From: Methanomicrobiales archaeon
Lineage (GTDB): Archaea; Halobacteriota; Methanomicrobia; Methanomicrobiales; Methanoculleaceae
NCBI GenBank assembly: GCA_012510335.1
Contig: JAAZIF010000056.1
Coordinates: 1 to 10,212 of the forward strand
Direction of reading: 5' to 3'
Length of the DNA: 10,212 bases
Position 1 is the first letter of the stretch. Each line of letters begins with the position of its first letter. A program made the position numbers and the translations under genes. The notes beneath the pieces were generated by a model. It searched no databases and was not told where the DNA came from. It was given only the letters and a program-made list of their open reading frames with translations. This document shows positions 1 through 4,757 of this stretch, in pieces.

Positions 1-396
1 GACGGCAAACTCCTCGAAGTTCGTGAGGATGCTCAGTTTCAGCCCGGCGTTCCAGGCATACCTGCGGAGCTGGAGCGCCGAATCAGTATCGTCCCTGATC
101 GCCACTGACGGCTTCTTCGCCTCGACGATGAACTTCCTCGTACCGCCTATCCGGAACGAGTAGTCGAGGAAGTTCGTCTGCCCGCGTATCCTGATCGGGT
201 CTTCATGGGCGACCTCCTTGTAGGCCTCGGAGAGCCCCTGCCGGTTATCGACGTCCCACTCAAGCGCCCTGAAGAAGGGATCGACGAACTCCCGGCGTAG
301 CTGCGTCTCGTTGTACTGCCCCCGGTGGTATGCAGGGCGGTGATAATCGTAGCGTTCGACAAGTGACCGGATGGCGTTATGTAACTGTTTAACCAT
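1..396 (-). CDS. Eco57I/HsdR-like restriction protein, N-terminal part (runs off left edge)
   Basis: The ATG at 394-396 opens a frame that stays open to base 1, giving 132 residues; the C-terminal part lies outside the window. It begins MVKQLHNAIRSLVERY and contains QYNETQLRREFVDPFF, the usual opening of the HsdR-N-like nuclease domain of large fused restriction-methylation (Type IIG, Eco57I-like) proteins. A PD-(D/E)xK-type core is visible: Asp78 in FLDYSFRIGG, then Glu92-Ala-Lys94 in FIVEAKKP. Family members cut DNA and usually carry a methyltransferase domain further on, which cannot be seen here. Only a weak ribosome-site candidate (AGGGA about 8 bases upstream) is present. It lies downstream of the surface-protein gene on the same strand, 102 bases away, with a 10-bp inverted repeat between them. 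A stand-alone or truncated nuclease is possible. Confidence 0.75.
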   Translation of the reverse strand, partial: MVKQLHNAIRSLVERYDYHRPAYHRGQYNETQLRREFVDPFFRALEWDVDNRQGLSEAYKEVAHEDPIRIRGQTNFLDYSFRIGGTRKFIVEAKKPSVAIRDDTDSALQLRRYAWNAGLKLSILTNFEEFAV

Positions 397-411
397 GGAA
401 AAATCCCTGAA

Positions 412-463
412 TCAAGCAGGGTCAGGAGATTACCGCTGTAGGGCTCTCCATTTCCCTGCTTGA
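412..463. repeat. Inverted repeat between surface-protein and restriction genes
   Basis: TCAAGCAGGG at 412-421 is the exact reverse complement of 454-463, with 32 bases between. It lies between two (-) strand genes. Read on (-), the repeat is followed within about 13 bases by a run of five T, so it could be a weak terminator for the surface-protein gene or a control site for the restriction gene. The long loop makes a simple hairpin terminator doubtful. Confidence 0.4.
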
Positions 464-498
464 AACACTGTCTTTTGTTGTGACCCGGTATCGATATC

Positions 499-2208
499 TC
501 ATGCAGAGCGTCTGCGCAGGGCATATCCTGCAAGCGCTATTCCGGCAAGCGCTGCTGCCCATGGGAACGGGGCAGGCATGGCATCAGGCTTCGCGCTGCC
601 GGAGGGGGCAGCGTCGTATACAAGGGTCAGTGCCGTGATACCATCGATCGCCTTCTCTGCGGGGACTGCCTCTCCGCGCAGAGCGAGGGGCCATATGCCA
701 CCGTCAATGCCGAAGGTGTGGTTGTCCGCCTGGTTTACCACGAGATAGTCTCTGCTTCTCATGATCTCGCTGGAAGTGAAGGATACCGTATCACCGCCTG
801 CATTCTCCAGAATGACCGTGTAAGCATCATCCTTCGCAAGGGTCACATTGTATGCCTTATTGTCGACGAGATTCTCGTCATGCTGGCAATCGTCATCCAC
901 CCAGCCCACCAGCATATAGAGGGGCATACCTCTCCAGACATGCCCGTCGCAGTCTGTATAGGTAATAGCATGGCCATGTGCCCGCTCGCCGCAGGAAAGA
1001 CCCTGTTCAAACTCCTTCTTTGAGATCGACGCGGTGAGGTACCCGGAGAGGTTCAGTGCCCAGTCCGCCTGTTTACGGGGGTAGATCTCCAGTTTCTCAA
1101 CATTACGGACGGCAAGTCCTGCTGCGGACGGATATGAGGTTCCTGCACACCAGTAGTACCGCCAGTACCCCGGGTCGGTGCATTCCTTCATGTCCTGGTT
1201 GCCAAAAACATGGTCCGGGGAAAGGAAGAAGAGCGCGGGACCGCCGGTGTATTCAGGGACAAACCCCTCTTTTCTGGTCTCCCATGCGAGGATTGCCGTA
1301 CCCTGTTTCTCCTTTGGCGCGTATACGTTCTCGTACATGAGCTCGACGACATACCCATCCGTCGAGGTCATCCGCAGTTCGTCTCCTTCCTGCATACCGC
1401 CCACGAGGTCACAGAGGTCGGATATGGCGGTGCCCATGGGAGCTTCCCGGACCTTCTCGAGGTTTTTGTCTTCCGCTGGGTTCCAGAGATCGGCGGTGTC
1501 GAAGGTCGGGCCCTGGAATGAGTAGGTGGTCACGCCGTCGCCATGGATGGGCAGGTGATCCCTCATCCACCTGCAGTCAACGGTGGTGGCGTTTTGCACG
1601 TTCCCGCCCTCTCCATCGTACCGGATGACCGTGACACTAACAGCATCTCCCGTCTCTCCCGTAATCGCAGCACCGCTGAGGGTTATGTCCATTATGTTCC
1701 CTATACCCATGCCGGGGGGTACGTCCTCACCGACAAGGACGAGGGGAGCGATCTTGATATCCCCGTCCTGTTTCGGCAGGGGCCCGCCGTTCACCGAGTC
1801 AGCGACACAGAACCCGGTGTCGGTCAGGTCTGATGGGGAGAATATGCGGTCGTGCCAGTCTGTTGCCCGGATTATGATACTGTAACCCTCAGCGGCGCGG
1901 GTGGCATTGAAGGTCGCAGGATCCGCGTCGTCCACAATGCCGATGAGAAGTTTGAGGGGAACGCCGGCATATATACTGCCATCAGGCGCGGTATACGTGA
2001 TGCCGTCTCTCGCTTCGATCACCCGGAACGCATCCGCGGAGATCCTCTCTTCCCCGGCACCGCTGAGGGTAAGCGTCCATGAAGCTGCCGTGCTGCCGGC
2101 GGTGTTCTCTGCTGTCACGATCCCGGTTGCACCGGAGAGAAGAAGGAGTGCTACCATGAGGCAGATGAAGGGCGCCCGTTCCTGCTGGTATCCTGATTTT
2201 GGTGTCAT
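499..2208 (-). CDS. Secreted surface protein with two sulfite-oxidase-fold-like repeats and C-terminal membrane anchor
   Basis: A 569-residue protein. I chose the ATG at 2206-2208, not the longer open frame from 2313, because a GTGAG ribosome site lies just upstream and the shorter protein starts with a proper signal peptide (basic/polar residues 1-13, hydrophobic 14-32, likely cleavage near VTA-EN). Two similar modules follow. Residues ~44-180 contain YAGVPLKLLIGIVDD and end in an LTLSG strand; residues ~383-531 contain WRGMPLYMLVGWVDDD. They resemble the molybdopterin-binding sulfite-oxidase fold as it appears in methanogen surface proteins. The middle part (~205-376) has CRWMRDHLPIHGDG and DHVFGNQDMKEC, which I recall from methanogen proteins of this kind. 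Residues 545-563 form a hydrophobic segment after Pro-rich PAPFP and before RRRSA, a three-part tail like an archaeosortase substrate or a simple membrane anchor. No enzymatic activity can be shown; cofactor binding is uncertain. Two palindromes upstream suggest specific regulation. Confidence 0.7.
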   Translation of the reverse strand: MTPKSGYQQERAPFICLMVALLLLSGATGIVTAENTAGSTAASWTLTLSGAGEERISADAFRVIEARDGITYTAPDGSIYAGVPLKLLIGIVDDADPATFNATRAAEGYSIIIRATDWHDRIFSPSDLTDTGFCVADSVNGGPLPKQDGDIKIAPLVLVGEDVPPGMGIGNIMDITLSGAAITGETGDAVSVTVIRYDGEGGNVQNATTVDCRWMRDHLPIHGDGVTTYSFQGPTFDTADLWNPAEDKNLEKVREAPMGTAISDLCDLVGGMQEGDELRMTSTDGYVVELMYENVYAPKEKQGTAILAWETRKEGFVPEYTGGPALFFLSPDHVFGNQDMKECTDPGYWRYYWCAGTSYPSAAGLAVRNVEKLEIYPRKQADWALNLSGYLTASISKKEFEQGLSCGERAHGHAITYTDCDGHVWRGMPLYMLVGWVDDDCQHDENLVDNKAYNVTLAKDDAYTVILENAGGDTVSFTSSEIMRSRDYLVVNQADNHTFGIDGGIWPLALRGEAVPAEKAIDGITALTLVYDAAPSGSAKPDAMPAPFPWAAALAGIALAGYALRRRSA

Positions 2209-2268
2209 ATTACTCACTATAGCATACACAAGGCCCTCATAAAAAATTGCCTGTGGAACGTCGAATAA

Positions 2269-2280
2269 CCTGTATATGCA
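2269..2280 (-). promoter_or_regulatory. Candidate TATA box for surface-protein gene
   Basis: On (-) the sequence reads GCATATACAGG, centred near 2275. Initiation about 25 bases on would leave a leader of about 40 bases containing the GTGAG ribosome site. A competing candidate, a T-run ending in ATG at about 2238-2248, would leave almost no leader. The short inverted repeat GCAGA/TCTGC at 2278-2290 touches this element. Confidence 0.3.
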
Positions 2281-2292
2281 GATTTTCTGCAC

Positions 2293-2320
2293 CCCTGTCA
2301 TGATATATATCATGACAGGG
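2293..2320. promoter_or_regulatory. 28-bp perfect palindrome, candidate operator
   Basis: Bases 2293-2320 are a perfect palindrome of two 14-base halves. Outer arms are CCCTGTCAT and ATGACAGGG around an alternating AT core. It lies about 85-112 bases upstream of the surface-protein start, just upstream of the candidate TATA box at 2269-2280. The outer half-site recurs at 2399-2425. Such symmetry is typical of a site for a dimeric regulator; which regulator is unknown. Confidence 0.6.
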
Positions 2321-2357
2321 AGATCCGTATCGTGGATGCGATGACCCCCCGGATCTC
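2320..2357. repeat. Inverted repeat overlapping the GC-rich hairpin
   Basis: GAGATCCG at 2320-2327 is the exact reverse complement of 2350-2357, with 22 bases between. This pairing overlaps and so excludes part of the 2335-2377 hairpin, giving two alternative folds for the same stretch. Confidence 0.45.
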
Positions 2358-2377
2358 ACAGGTGTGGGGTCCGCATC
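2335..2377. repeat. GC-rich hairpin with two-base bulge
   Basis: GATGCG (2335-2340) and GACCCC (2343-2348), separated by the bulge AT, pair with GGGGTCCGCATC (2366-2377), giving 12 base pairs and a 17-base loop. On (+) a pyrimidine-rich stretch (TCTCTTTCTATAT) begins at 2381, giving a terminator-like look, but no gene on (+) ends here. It lies between the two palindromes and may be regulatory or a vestige. Confidence 0.45.
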
Positions 2378-2398
2378 GCGTCTCTTTCTATATCTCGA

Positions 2399-2425
2399 CC
2401 TGTCATTCTATGATAAGATGACAGG
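2399..2425. promoter_or_regulatory. Second copy of the CCTGTCAT/ATGACAGG operator-like palindrome
   Basis: CCTGTCAT at 2399-2406 and ATGACAGG at 2418-2425 flank an 11-base unsymmetrical core. The same half-sites flank a 10-base core in the palindrome at 2293-2320. The two centres are about 105.5 bases apart, close to ten helical turns, so one protein could bind both on the same DNA face. Function is inferred from symmetry only. Confidence 0.55.
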
Positions 2426-2512
2426 ACGGTGTCGTGGGTGAGTCTTGTTGAAGAGATTATTTCTGCTATAACCTAAGTTTGCCACTTCACTCAAATTTCT
2501 CAGATTGTGGTG

Positions 2513-2543
2513 CTGGTATGAAAAAGATCCTTTTTCATACCAG
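2513..2543. promoter_or_regulatory. 13-bp perfect hairpin upstream of toxin-antitoxin operon, candidate operator
   Basis: CTGGTATGAAAAA (2513-2525) is followed by the five-base centre GATCC and its exact reverse complement at 2531-2543. It ends about 15 bases before the probable TATA element of the 2606-3810 operon, where an autorepressor could bind. The half-sites contain GTATGA and TCATAC, the half-sites known for the nickel repressor NikR, but separated by 13 rather than 16 bases, so NikR identity is not supported. An RNA role is less likely because the hairpin lies upstream of the expected transcript start. Confidence 0.5.
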
Positions 2544-2556
2544 TATAGCGACCTCA

Positions 2557-2566
2557 AACTATATCA
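2557..2566 (+). promoter_or_regulatory. Candidate TATA box of the toxin-antitoxin operon
   Basis: AACTATATCA lies about 45 bases ahead of the ATG at 2606, predicting a start near 2585-2590 and a leader of about 20 bases. No clear ribosome site is present in that leader. Confidence 0.35.
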
Positions 2567-2605
2567 TGCCGTGCTCTGATATCTACTCAAAGTCAAAAGT
2601 TGCTT

Positions 2606-2947
2606 ATGTCAGAAGATCTTGTTGCCATCGTGGAAGAATCGGAGAGCTTAAACGGTACGATAATATCCAAGGTACGCCTTGAGCTCCTGTGGTCACTTTC
2701 GGAATTGGGCGAAGATGGTGCAACCGCAAGGCAACTTAGGGCTGCTTTGAACTTAAGTGATGGTGTATTGTACTCCAACTTGAAGAAACTTGAAGACATA
2801 GGATATCTCCGTTCAGAGAAAGTATCCTTAGAAGGAAAAGAACTGAAATTGTATGCTATCACCTCTGAAGGGCTTAATGAGTGGAAGCGTGTTAAGAATT
2901 GGCTCTGCAAAATACTTGGATGTGGAGGTGATGCTTGTGGGAGATAG
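2606..2947 (+). CDS. Winged-helix DNA-binding protein, first gene of putative toxin-antitoxin operon
   Basis: A 113-residue protein from ATG 2606 to TAG 2945. An in-frame TTG at 2600 is possible but less likely; neither start has a ribosome site. Residues ~21-90 form a winged helix: ATARQLRAALNLSDGVLYSNLKKLEDIGYL (residues 39-68) holds the helix-turn-helix, and the basic, charged stretch at 69-83 is the wing, ending in YAITSEG. This looks like the PadR/MarR-like HTH_34 type, which binds DNA as a dimer. Its C-terminus overlaps the next gene by 11 bases, so the two are probably coupled. It is lower in GC than the housekeeping genes to the right. In this position it most likely represses its own operon, perhaps through the hairpin at 2513-2543; the partner site is an inference. 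Confidence 0.75.
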   Translation: MSEDLVAIVEESESLNGTIISKVRLELLWSLSELGEDGATARQLRAALNLSDGVLYSNLKKLEDIGYLRSEKVSLEGKELKLYAITSEGLNEWKRVKNWLCKILGCGGDACGR

Positions 2948-3470
2948 AGGGAAGGTCATTGCATGTTTCCATGAGGCGGGTTTTCAAATGGATAAAGATC
3001 AATTTGAACACCGTTTGATAGCTCAAAAGATGGTCTACCTGTTAAAACTCAAAGGTGTCAAATTTGCGTATCCGTATAATCTTTATGTACGAGGGCCATA
3101 TTCGCCACTGCTTGCAGGCGAATATTATTACCATGCAGATGAATTTGCACAATTAAAGACCGATGTTGACGATCTAACTTCAACAGAGGTTGAATTTGTT
3201 GAGGAACTAACCTGTCTCTTTGATAAGAGTCCATCGTTGCTTGAGGTTGGGGCAACGTATGCCTACCTCGCATTCAGCGCCCGGTATCCGCCAATGTATG
3301 CCTATCGGCTTGTAAAGCGGATGAAATCGTTTTATCCGAATGAAACAATCGTTAAAGGAGTGAATAGGGCAAAGCAGTATTTGTTTGTTCCCTCCGAAGT
3401 AGAACTGCGAGATCTAGAACCGGAACTTAGAGCTTGGCAACAGGCTAGCATTGCCTCAATGAGGCATTGA
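2937..3470 (+). CDS. YwgA/Panacea-like protein, putative antitoxin or toxin partner
   Basis: A 177-residue protein read from GTG 2937. The match GGAGGTGAT at 2924-2932 fits the archaeal 16S tail almost perfectly and is 8 bases from this GTG but only 2 from the alternative ATG at 2931, so GTG is preferred. The N-terminal part has DKDQFEHRLIAQKMVYLLKLKGV followed by YNLYVRGPYSPLLAGEYY. This arrangement (a helix with xLIxQKxxYLL, then GPYS) is characteristic of the YwgA group and resembles the Panacea/SocA-like (DUF4065) domain known as a widespread antitoxin domain. The C-terminal half is helical, with KRMKSFYPNETIVKGVNRAKQYLF. It overlaps the winged-helix gene and ends 1 base before the MazF-like gene, so it is the likely neutralising partner. 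The family assignment is from motif memory, not a search; AT-rich composition suggests transfer. Confidence 0.65.
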   Translation: MGDRGKVIACFHEAGFQMDKDQFEHRLIAQKMVYLLKLKGVKFAYPYNLYVRGPYSPLLAGEYYYHADEFAQLKTDVDDLTSTEVEFVEELTCLFDKSPSLLEVGATYAYLAFSARYPPMYAYRLVKRMKSFYPNETIVKGVNRAKQYLFVPSEVELRDLEPELRAWQQASIASMRH

Positions 3471-3471
3471 A

Positions 3472-3810
3472 ATGGGGAGGCGACGGGGTGAGATTTGGTA
3501 TGTGGATCTTACCGATTCAAAAGGACATGAGCAGCGGGGCAGACGACCCGCAATTGTGCTCGCCGTCTCACACGCAGGGATCACAACCGTAGTTCCACTA
3601 ACCTCTCAGTCCAATGCTTTAAGCTTTCCTCACACACATGAGATTCAGATGTGTTCTGAAAACGGACTCGCTTCTGATAGCGTGGCACTTGTATTCCAAA
3701 TAGTGTCTCTTGCGAGAGAGCGCTTTATCAATAGTCCTATTGGTGCATGTTCCGACGAGGATATGGATGCAATATGCATAATCCTAAAGGACATGCTATC
3801 AATCCCATAA
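3472..3810 (+). CDS. mazF: MazF/PemK-family endoribonuclease toxin
   Basis: A complete 112-residue protein, the usual size of the family. RRRGEIWYVDL at residues 3-13 is the standard opening strand, GRRPAIVL (23-30) carries the conserved Arg25-Pro26, and VPLTSQ (41-46) carries the Thr/Ser position that with the Arg forms the active site of characterised MazF RNases. ENGLASDSVALVFQIVSLARERF (63-85) matches the conserved second half. MazF proteins cut single-stranded RNA at short sequences and stop growth unless bound by an antitoxin. The start lies one base after the preceding stop, with no separate ribosome site, so translation is probably coupled to the upstream gene. No MazE-type or AbrB-fold antitoxin is present; the YwgA-like gene fills that place. 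No key residue appears lost, so it is likely active. Confidence 0.88.
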   Translation: MGRRRGEIWYVDLTDSKGHEQRGRRPAIVLAVSHAGITTVVPLTSQSNALSFPHTHEIQMCSENGLASDSVALVFQIVSLARERFINSPIGACSDEDMDAICIILKDMLSIP

Positions 3811-3856
3811 GTTAACCCATATCTGCCTGTCGTGCTATATCAAAGCGACAACACAG

Positions 3857-3900
3857 ACATTGTTCACCCATTGTCACTTCGACCATTGCCCAATGTCACT
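3857..3900. repeat. Degenerate tandem repeat of AGTGACAWTGGG
   Basis: On (-), AGTGACATTGGGCAATGG (3900 to 3883) is followed by AGTGACAATGGG plus GAACAATG (3878 to 3857). The two units share AGTGACA-T-GGG and a CAATG end, differing by one base and a four-base insertion. Function unknown; it may be chance or a binding-site pair. Confidence 0.3.
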
Positions 3901-4002
3901 GCCAGAGCCTATTTTAAGGAAGGTTGAGGGAGCATGTGGTGCCCTGTTCAATATATTAGCAAACTGCTGACATGCGATAAGTCGCTCGAAAATAGGATTG
4001 AA

Positions 4003-4052
4003 ATACAGGGGGAGGGCAAACTCACGACACGTGTCTTATGAATACCCTGTAT
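4003..4052. repeat. 8-bp inverted repeat enclosing a 10-bp palindrome
   Basis: ATACAGGG (4003-4010) is the exact reverse complement of 4045-4052, and the palindrome GACACGTGTC occupies 4026-4035 between them. It lies just beyond the 3' end of the tRNA gene. Origin and function are unknown. Confidence 0.3.
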
Positions 4053-4056
4053 GGGA

Positions 4057-4067
4057 CAAAAGAGGAA
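4057..4067 (-). terminator. T-rich terminator candidate of tRNA-Leu
   Basis: Immediately after the mature 3' end, (-) reads TTCCTCTTTTG. Archaeal RNA polymerase stops at such short T runs without needing a hairpin. Confidence 0.4.
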
Positions 4068-4152
4068 TGCGAGGGGTGAGATTCGAACTCACGAACTCCT
4101 ACGAGAATAGGCCCTCAACCTATCGCCTTTGACCGGGCTTGGCAACCCTCGC
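4068..4152 (-). tRNA. tRNA-Leu (GAG anticodon)
   Basis: Read on (-), GCGAGGG (from 4152) pairs with CCCTCGC (ending 4069), followed by discriminator A at 4068. The anticodon stem ATAGG/CCTAT closes loop TTGAGGG, giving anticodon GAG at 4114-4116. The long variable arm (TCTC, GTA, GGAGTTC) is typical of leucine tRNAs, and the T arm GTGAG-TTCGAAT-CTCAC is perfect. The total is 85 nt; CCA is not encoded and must be added after transcription. It decodes CUC/CUU. No intron is seen. It marks the right edge of the AT-rich block, a usual integration target, but no duplicated 3' end was found inside the window. Confidence 0.95.
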
Positions 4153-4180
4153 CTGCCTCTATGTACAACGTCCCCACATG

Positions 4181-4192
4181 ATAAAATATATT
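4181..4192 (-). promoter_or_regulatory. TATA box of tRNA-Leu
   Basis: On (-) the sequence reads AATATATTTTAT, 29-40 bases before the mature 5' end, predicting a start a few bases upstream of the tRNA. It lies about 30 bases from the divergent TATA box at 4222-4229. Confidence 0.6.
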
Positions 4193-4202
4193 GCTCCCCG
4201 GC

Positions 4203-4222
4203 ACACCGGGGGGCTTCGGTGT
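4203..4222. repeat. Small inverted repeat abutting the COG2061 promoter
   Basis: ACACCG (4203-4208) and CGGTGT (4217-4222) are perfect reverse complements around eight bases. They end on the TATA box at 4222-4229 and cover the expected TFB-recognition stretch, so the site could be an operator for the ACT-domain gene. The arms are short and chance is possible. Confidence 0.3.
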
Positions 4223-4229
4223 ATATTTA
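4222..4229 (+). promoter_or_regulatory. TATA box of ACT-domain gene, leaderless transcript
   Basis: TATATTTA is centred 28 bases before ATG 4254, and the space between (ending in CCAATGTACCCCC) has no ribosome site. Transcription would begin at or next to the start codon, so the mRNA is predicted leaderless. Confidence 0.55.
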
Positions 4230-4253
4230 TGAACCCGGCACCAATGTACCCCC

Positions 4254-4757
4254 ATGTGGGCCGAGATCTCACGCGAGTTCGCTGATTCACCCTCACAGGC
4301 ACGGGTGTTGCGTTTCCTGCTGGAGAACGGGTTTGGCATCAACGAAGAGGGGCGCATCGTCTGCAACGACGTCGAGATCCCGGCAACGCACATAGGCAGG
4401 GCGACCGAGACCGACCGCCGGGTTGTGGACGCCACGGCCCGCCGTGTCCTAAAAAACCCCGGGCTGCGGGAGATCTTCATCCGGATGCGCGCAGCCCCCG
4501 ACCTCTCCCGGGTCGCAGAGGCCCTCGGCCTCTCGGTCATAACACTCCTCCCGAAAGACGCCCAGGAGAAGGGGATAGTCGGCGCCGCTGTCAAGGTTCT
4601 CGTCGATCACGACCTCTCCATCCGCCAGATATTCGTCACCGACCCCTACCTCGCAGAAGAGCCGAGGCTGGTTATGATCGTCGATGAGGAAAAAGTTCCG
4701 GCATCGGTCTACAAAGACCTGCGTGCCCTCCCCCAGGTGCGGCAGCTGATCATCTGA
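4254..4757 (+). CDS. ACT-domain amino-acid regulator (COG2061 type)
   Basis: A 167-residue protein. The N-terminal ~80 residues are helical and DNA-binding-like: FADSPSQARVLRFLLENGFGINEEGRIVCNDVEIPATHIGRATETDRRVVDATARRVL. The C-terminal part (~93-167) reads as an ACT domain, with KGIVGAAVKVLVDHDLSIRQIFVTDPYLAEEPRLVMIVDEEKVP followed by KDLRALPQVRQLII. ACT domains bind amino acids. This architecture matches COG2061, annotated as a predicted regulator of homoserine dehydrogenase in archaea; that role is a family annotation, and no homoserine dehydrogenase gene is in this window. The start is supported by a TATA box at leaderless distance. Its last 8 bases overlap the end of the convergent HD-domain gene. 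A link to the homocysteine cluster further right through aspartate semialdehyde metabolism is attractive but unproven. Confidence 0.8.
   Translation: MWAEISREFADSPSQARVLRFLLENGFGINEEGRIVCNDVEIPATHIGRATETDRRVVDATARRVLKNPGLREIFIRMRAAPDLSRVAEALGLSVITLLPKDAQEKGIVGAAVKVLVDHDLSIRQIFVTDPYLAEEPRLVMIVDEEKVPASVYKDLRALPQVRQLII

Larger units (their letters stand above)
3811..4056. other. Gene-free AT-rich stretch between mazF and tRNA-Leu
   Basis: No credible gene on either strand. It holds a degenerate repeat pair at 3857-3900 and an 8-bp inverted repeat (ATACAGGG 4003-4010 with CCCTGTAT 4045-4052) enclosing the 10-bp palindrome GACACGTGTC at 4026-4035. No clear terminator for mazF is visible. Together with 2210-3810 it forms a lower-GC block ending at the tRNA gene. 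Confidence 0.5.

Noticed and set aside
147..533. (-) frame overlapping the restriction gene
   Set aside because: It lies in another frame from the HsdR-like sequence with its D...ExK core, and would also cover the inverted repeat and part of the surface-protein end.
2209..2313. N-terminal extension of the surface protein to an upstream ATG at 2313
   Set aside because: It would put 35 residues ahead of the signal peptide and cover the palindrome; the ATG at 2206-2208 has a GTGAG ribosome site.
2513..2543. NikR operator
   Set aside because: Half-sites match but spacing is 13, not the 16 known for NikR, and no nickel gene is adjacent.
2479..2682. Small (+) frame overlapping the hairpin and the winged-helix gene start
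   Set aside because: No ribosome site, no family resemblance, and it runs through the hairpin and into a better gene in another frame.
4068..4152. tRNA-Leu 3' end as an attachment site with a duplicate inside the window
   Set aside because: No second copy of the tRNA 3' sequence was found in 1-4067, and no integrase gene is present.
4115..4594. (-) frame over tRNA-Leu and the ACT-domain gene
   Set aside because: Overlaps an unmistakable tRNA and lies antisense to a recognised gene; low-complexity Arg/Ser composition.
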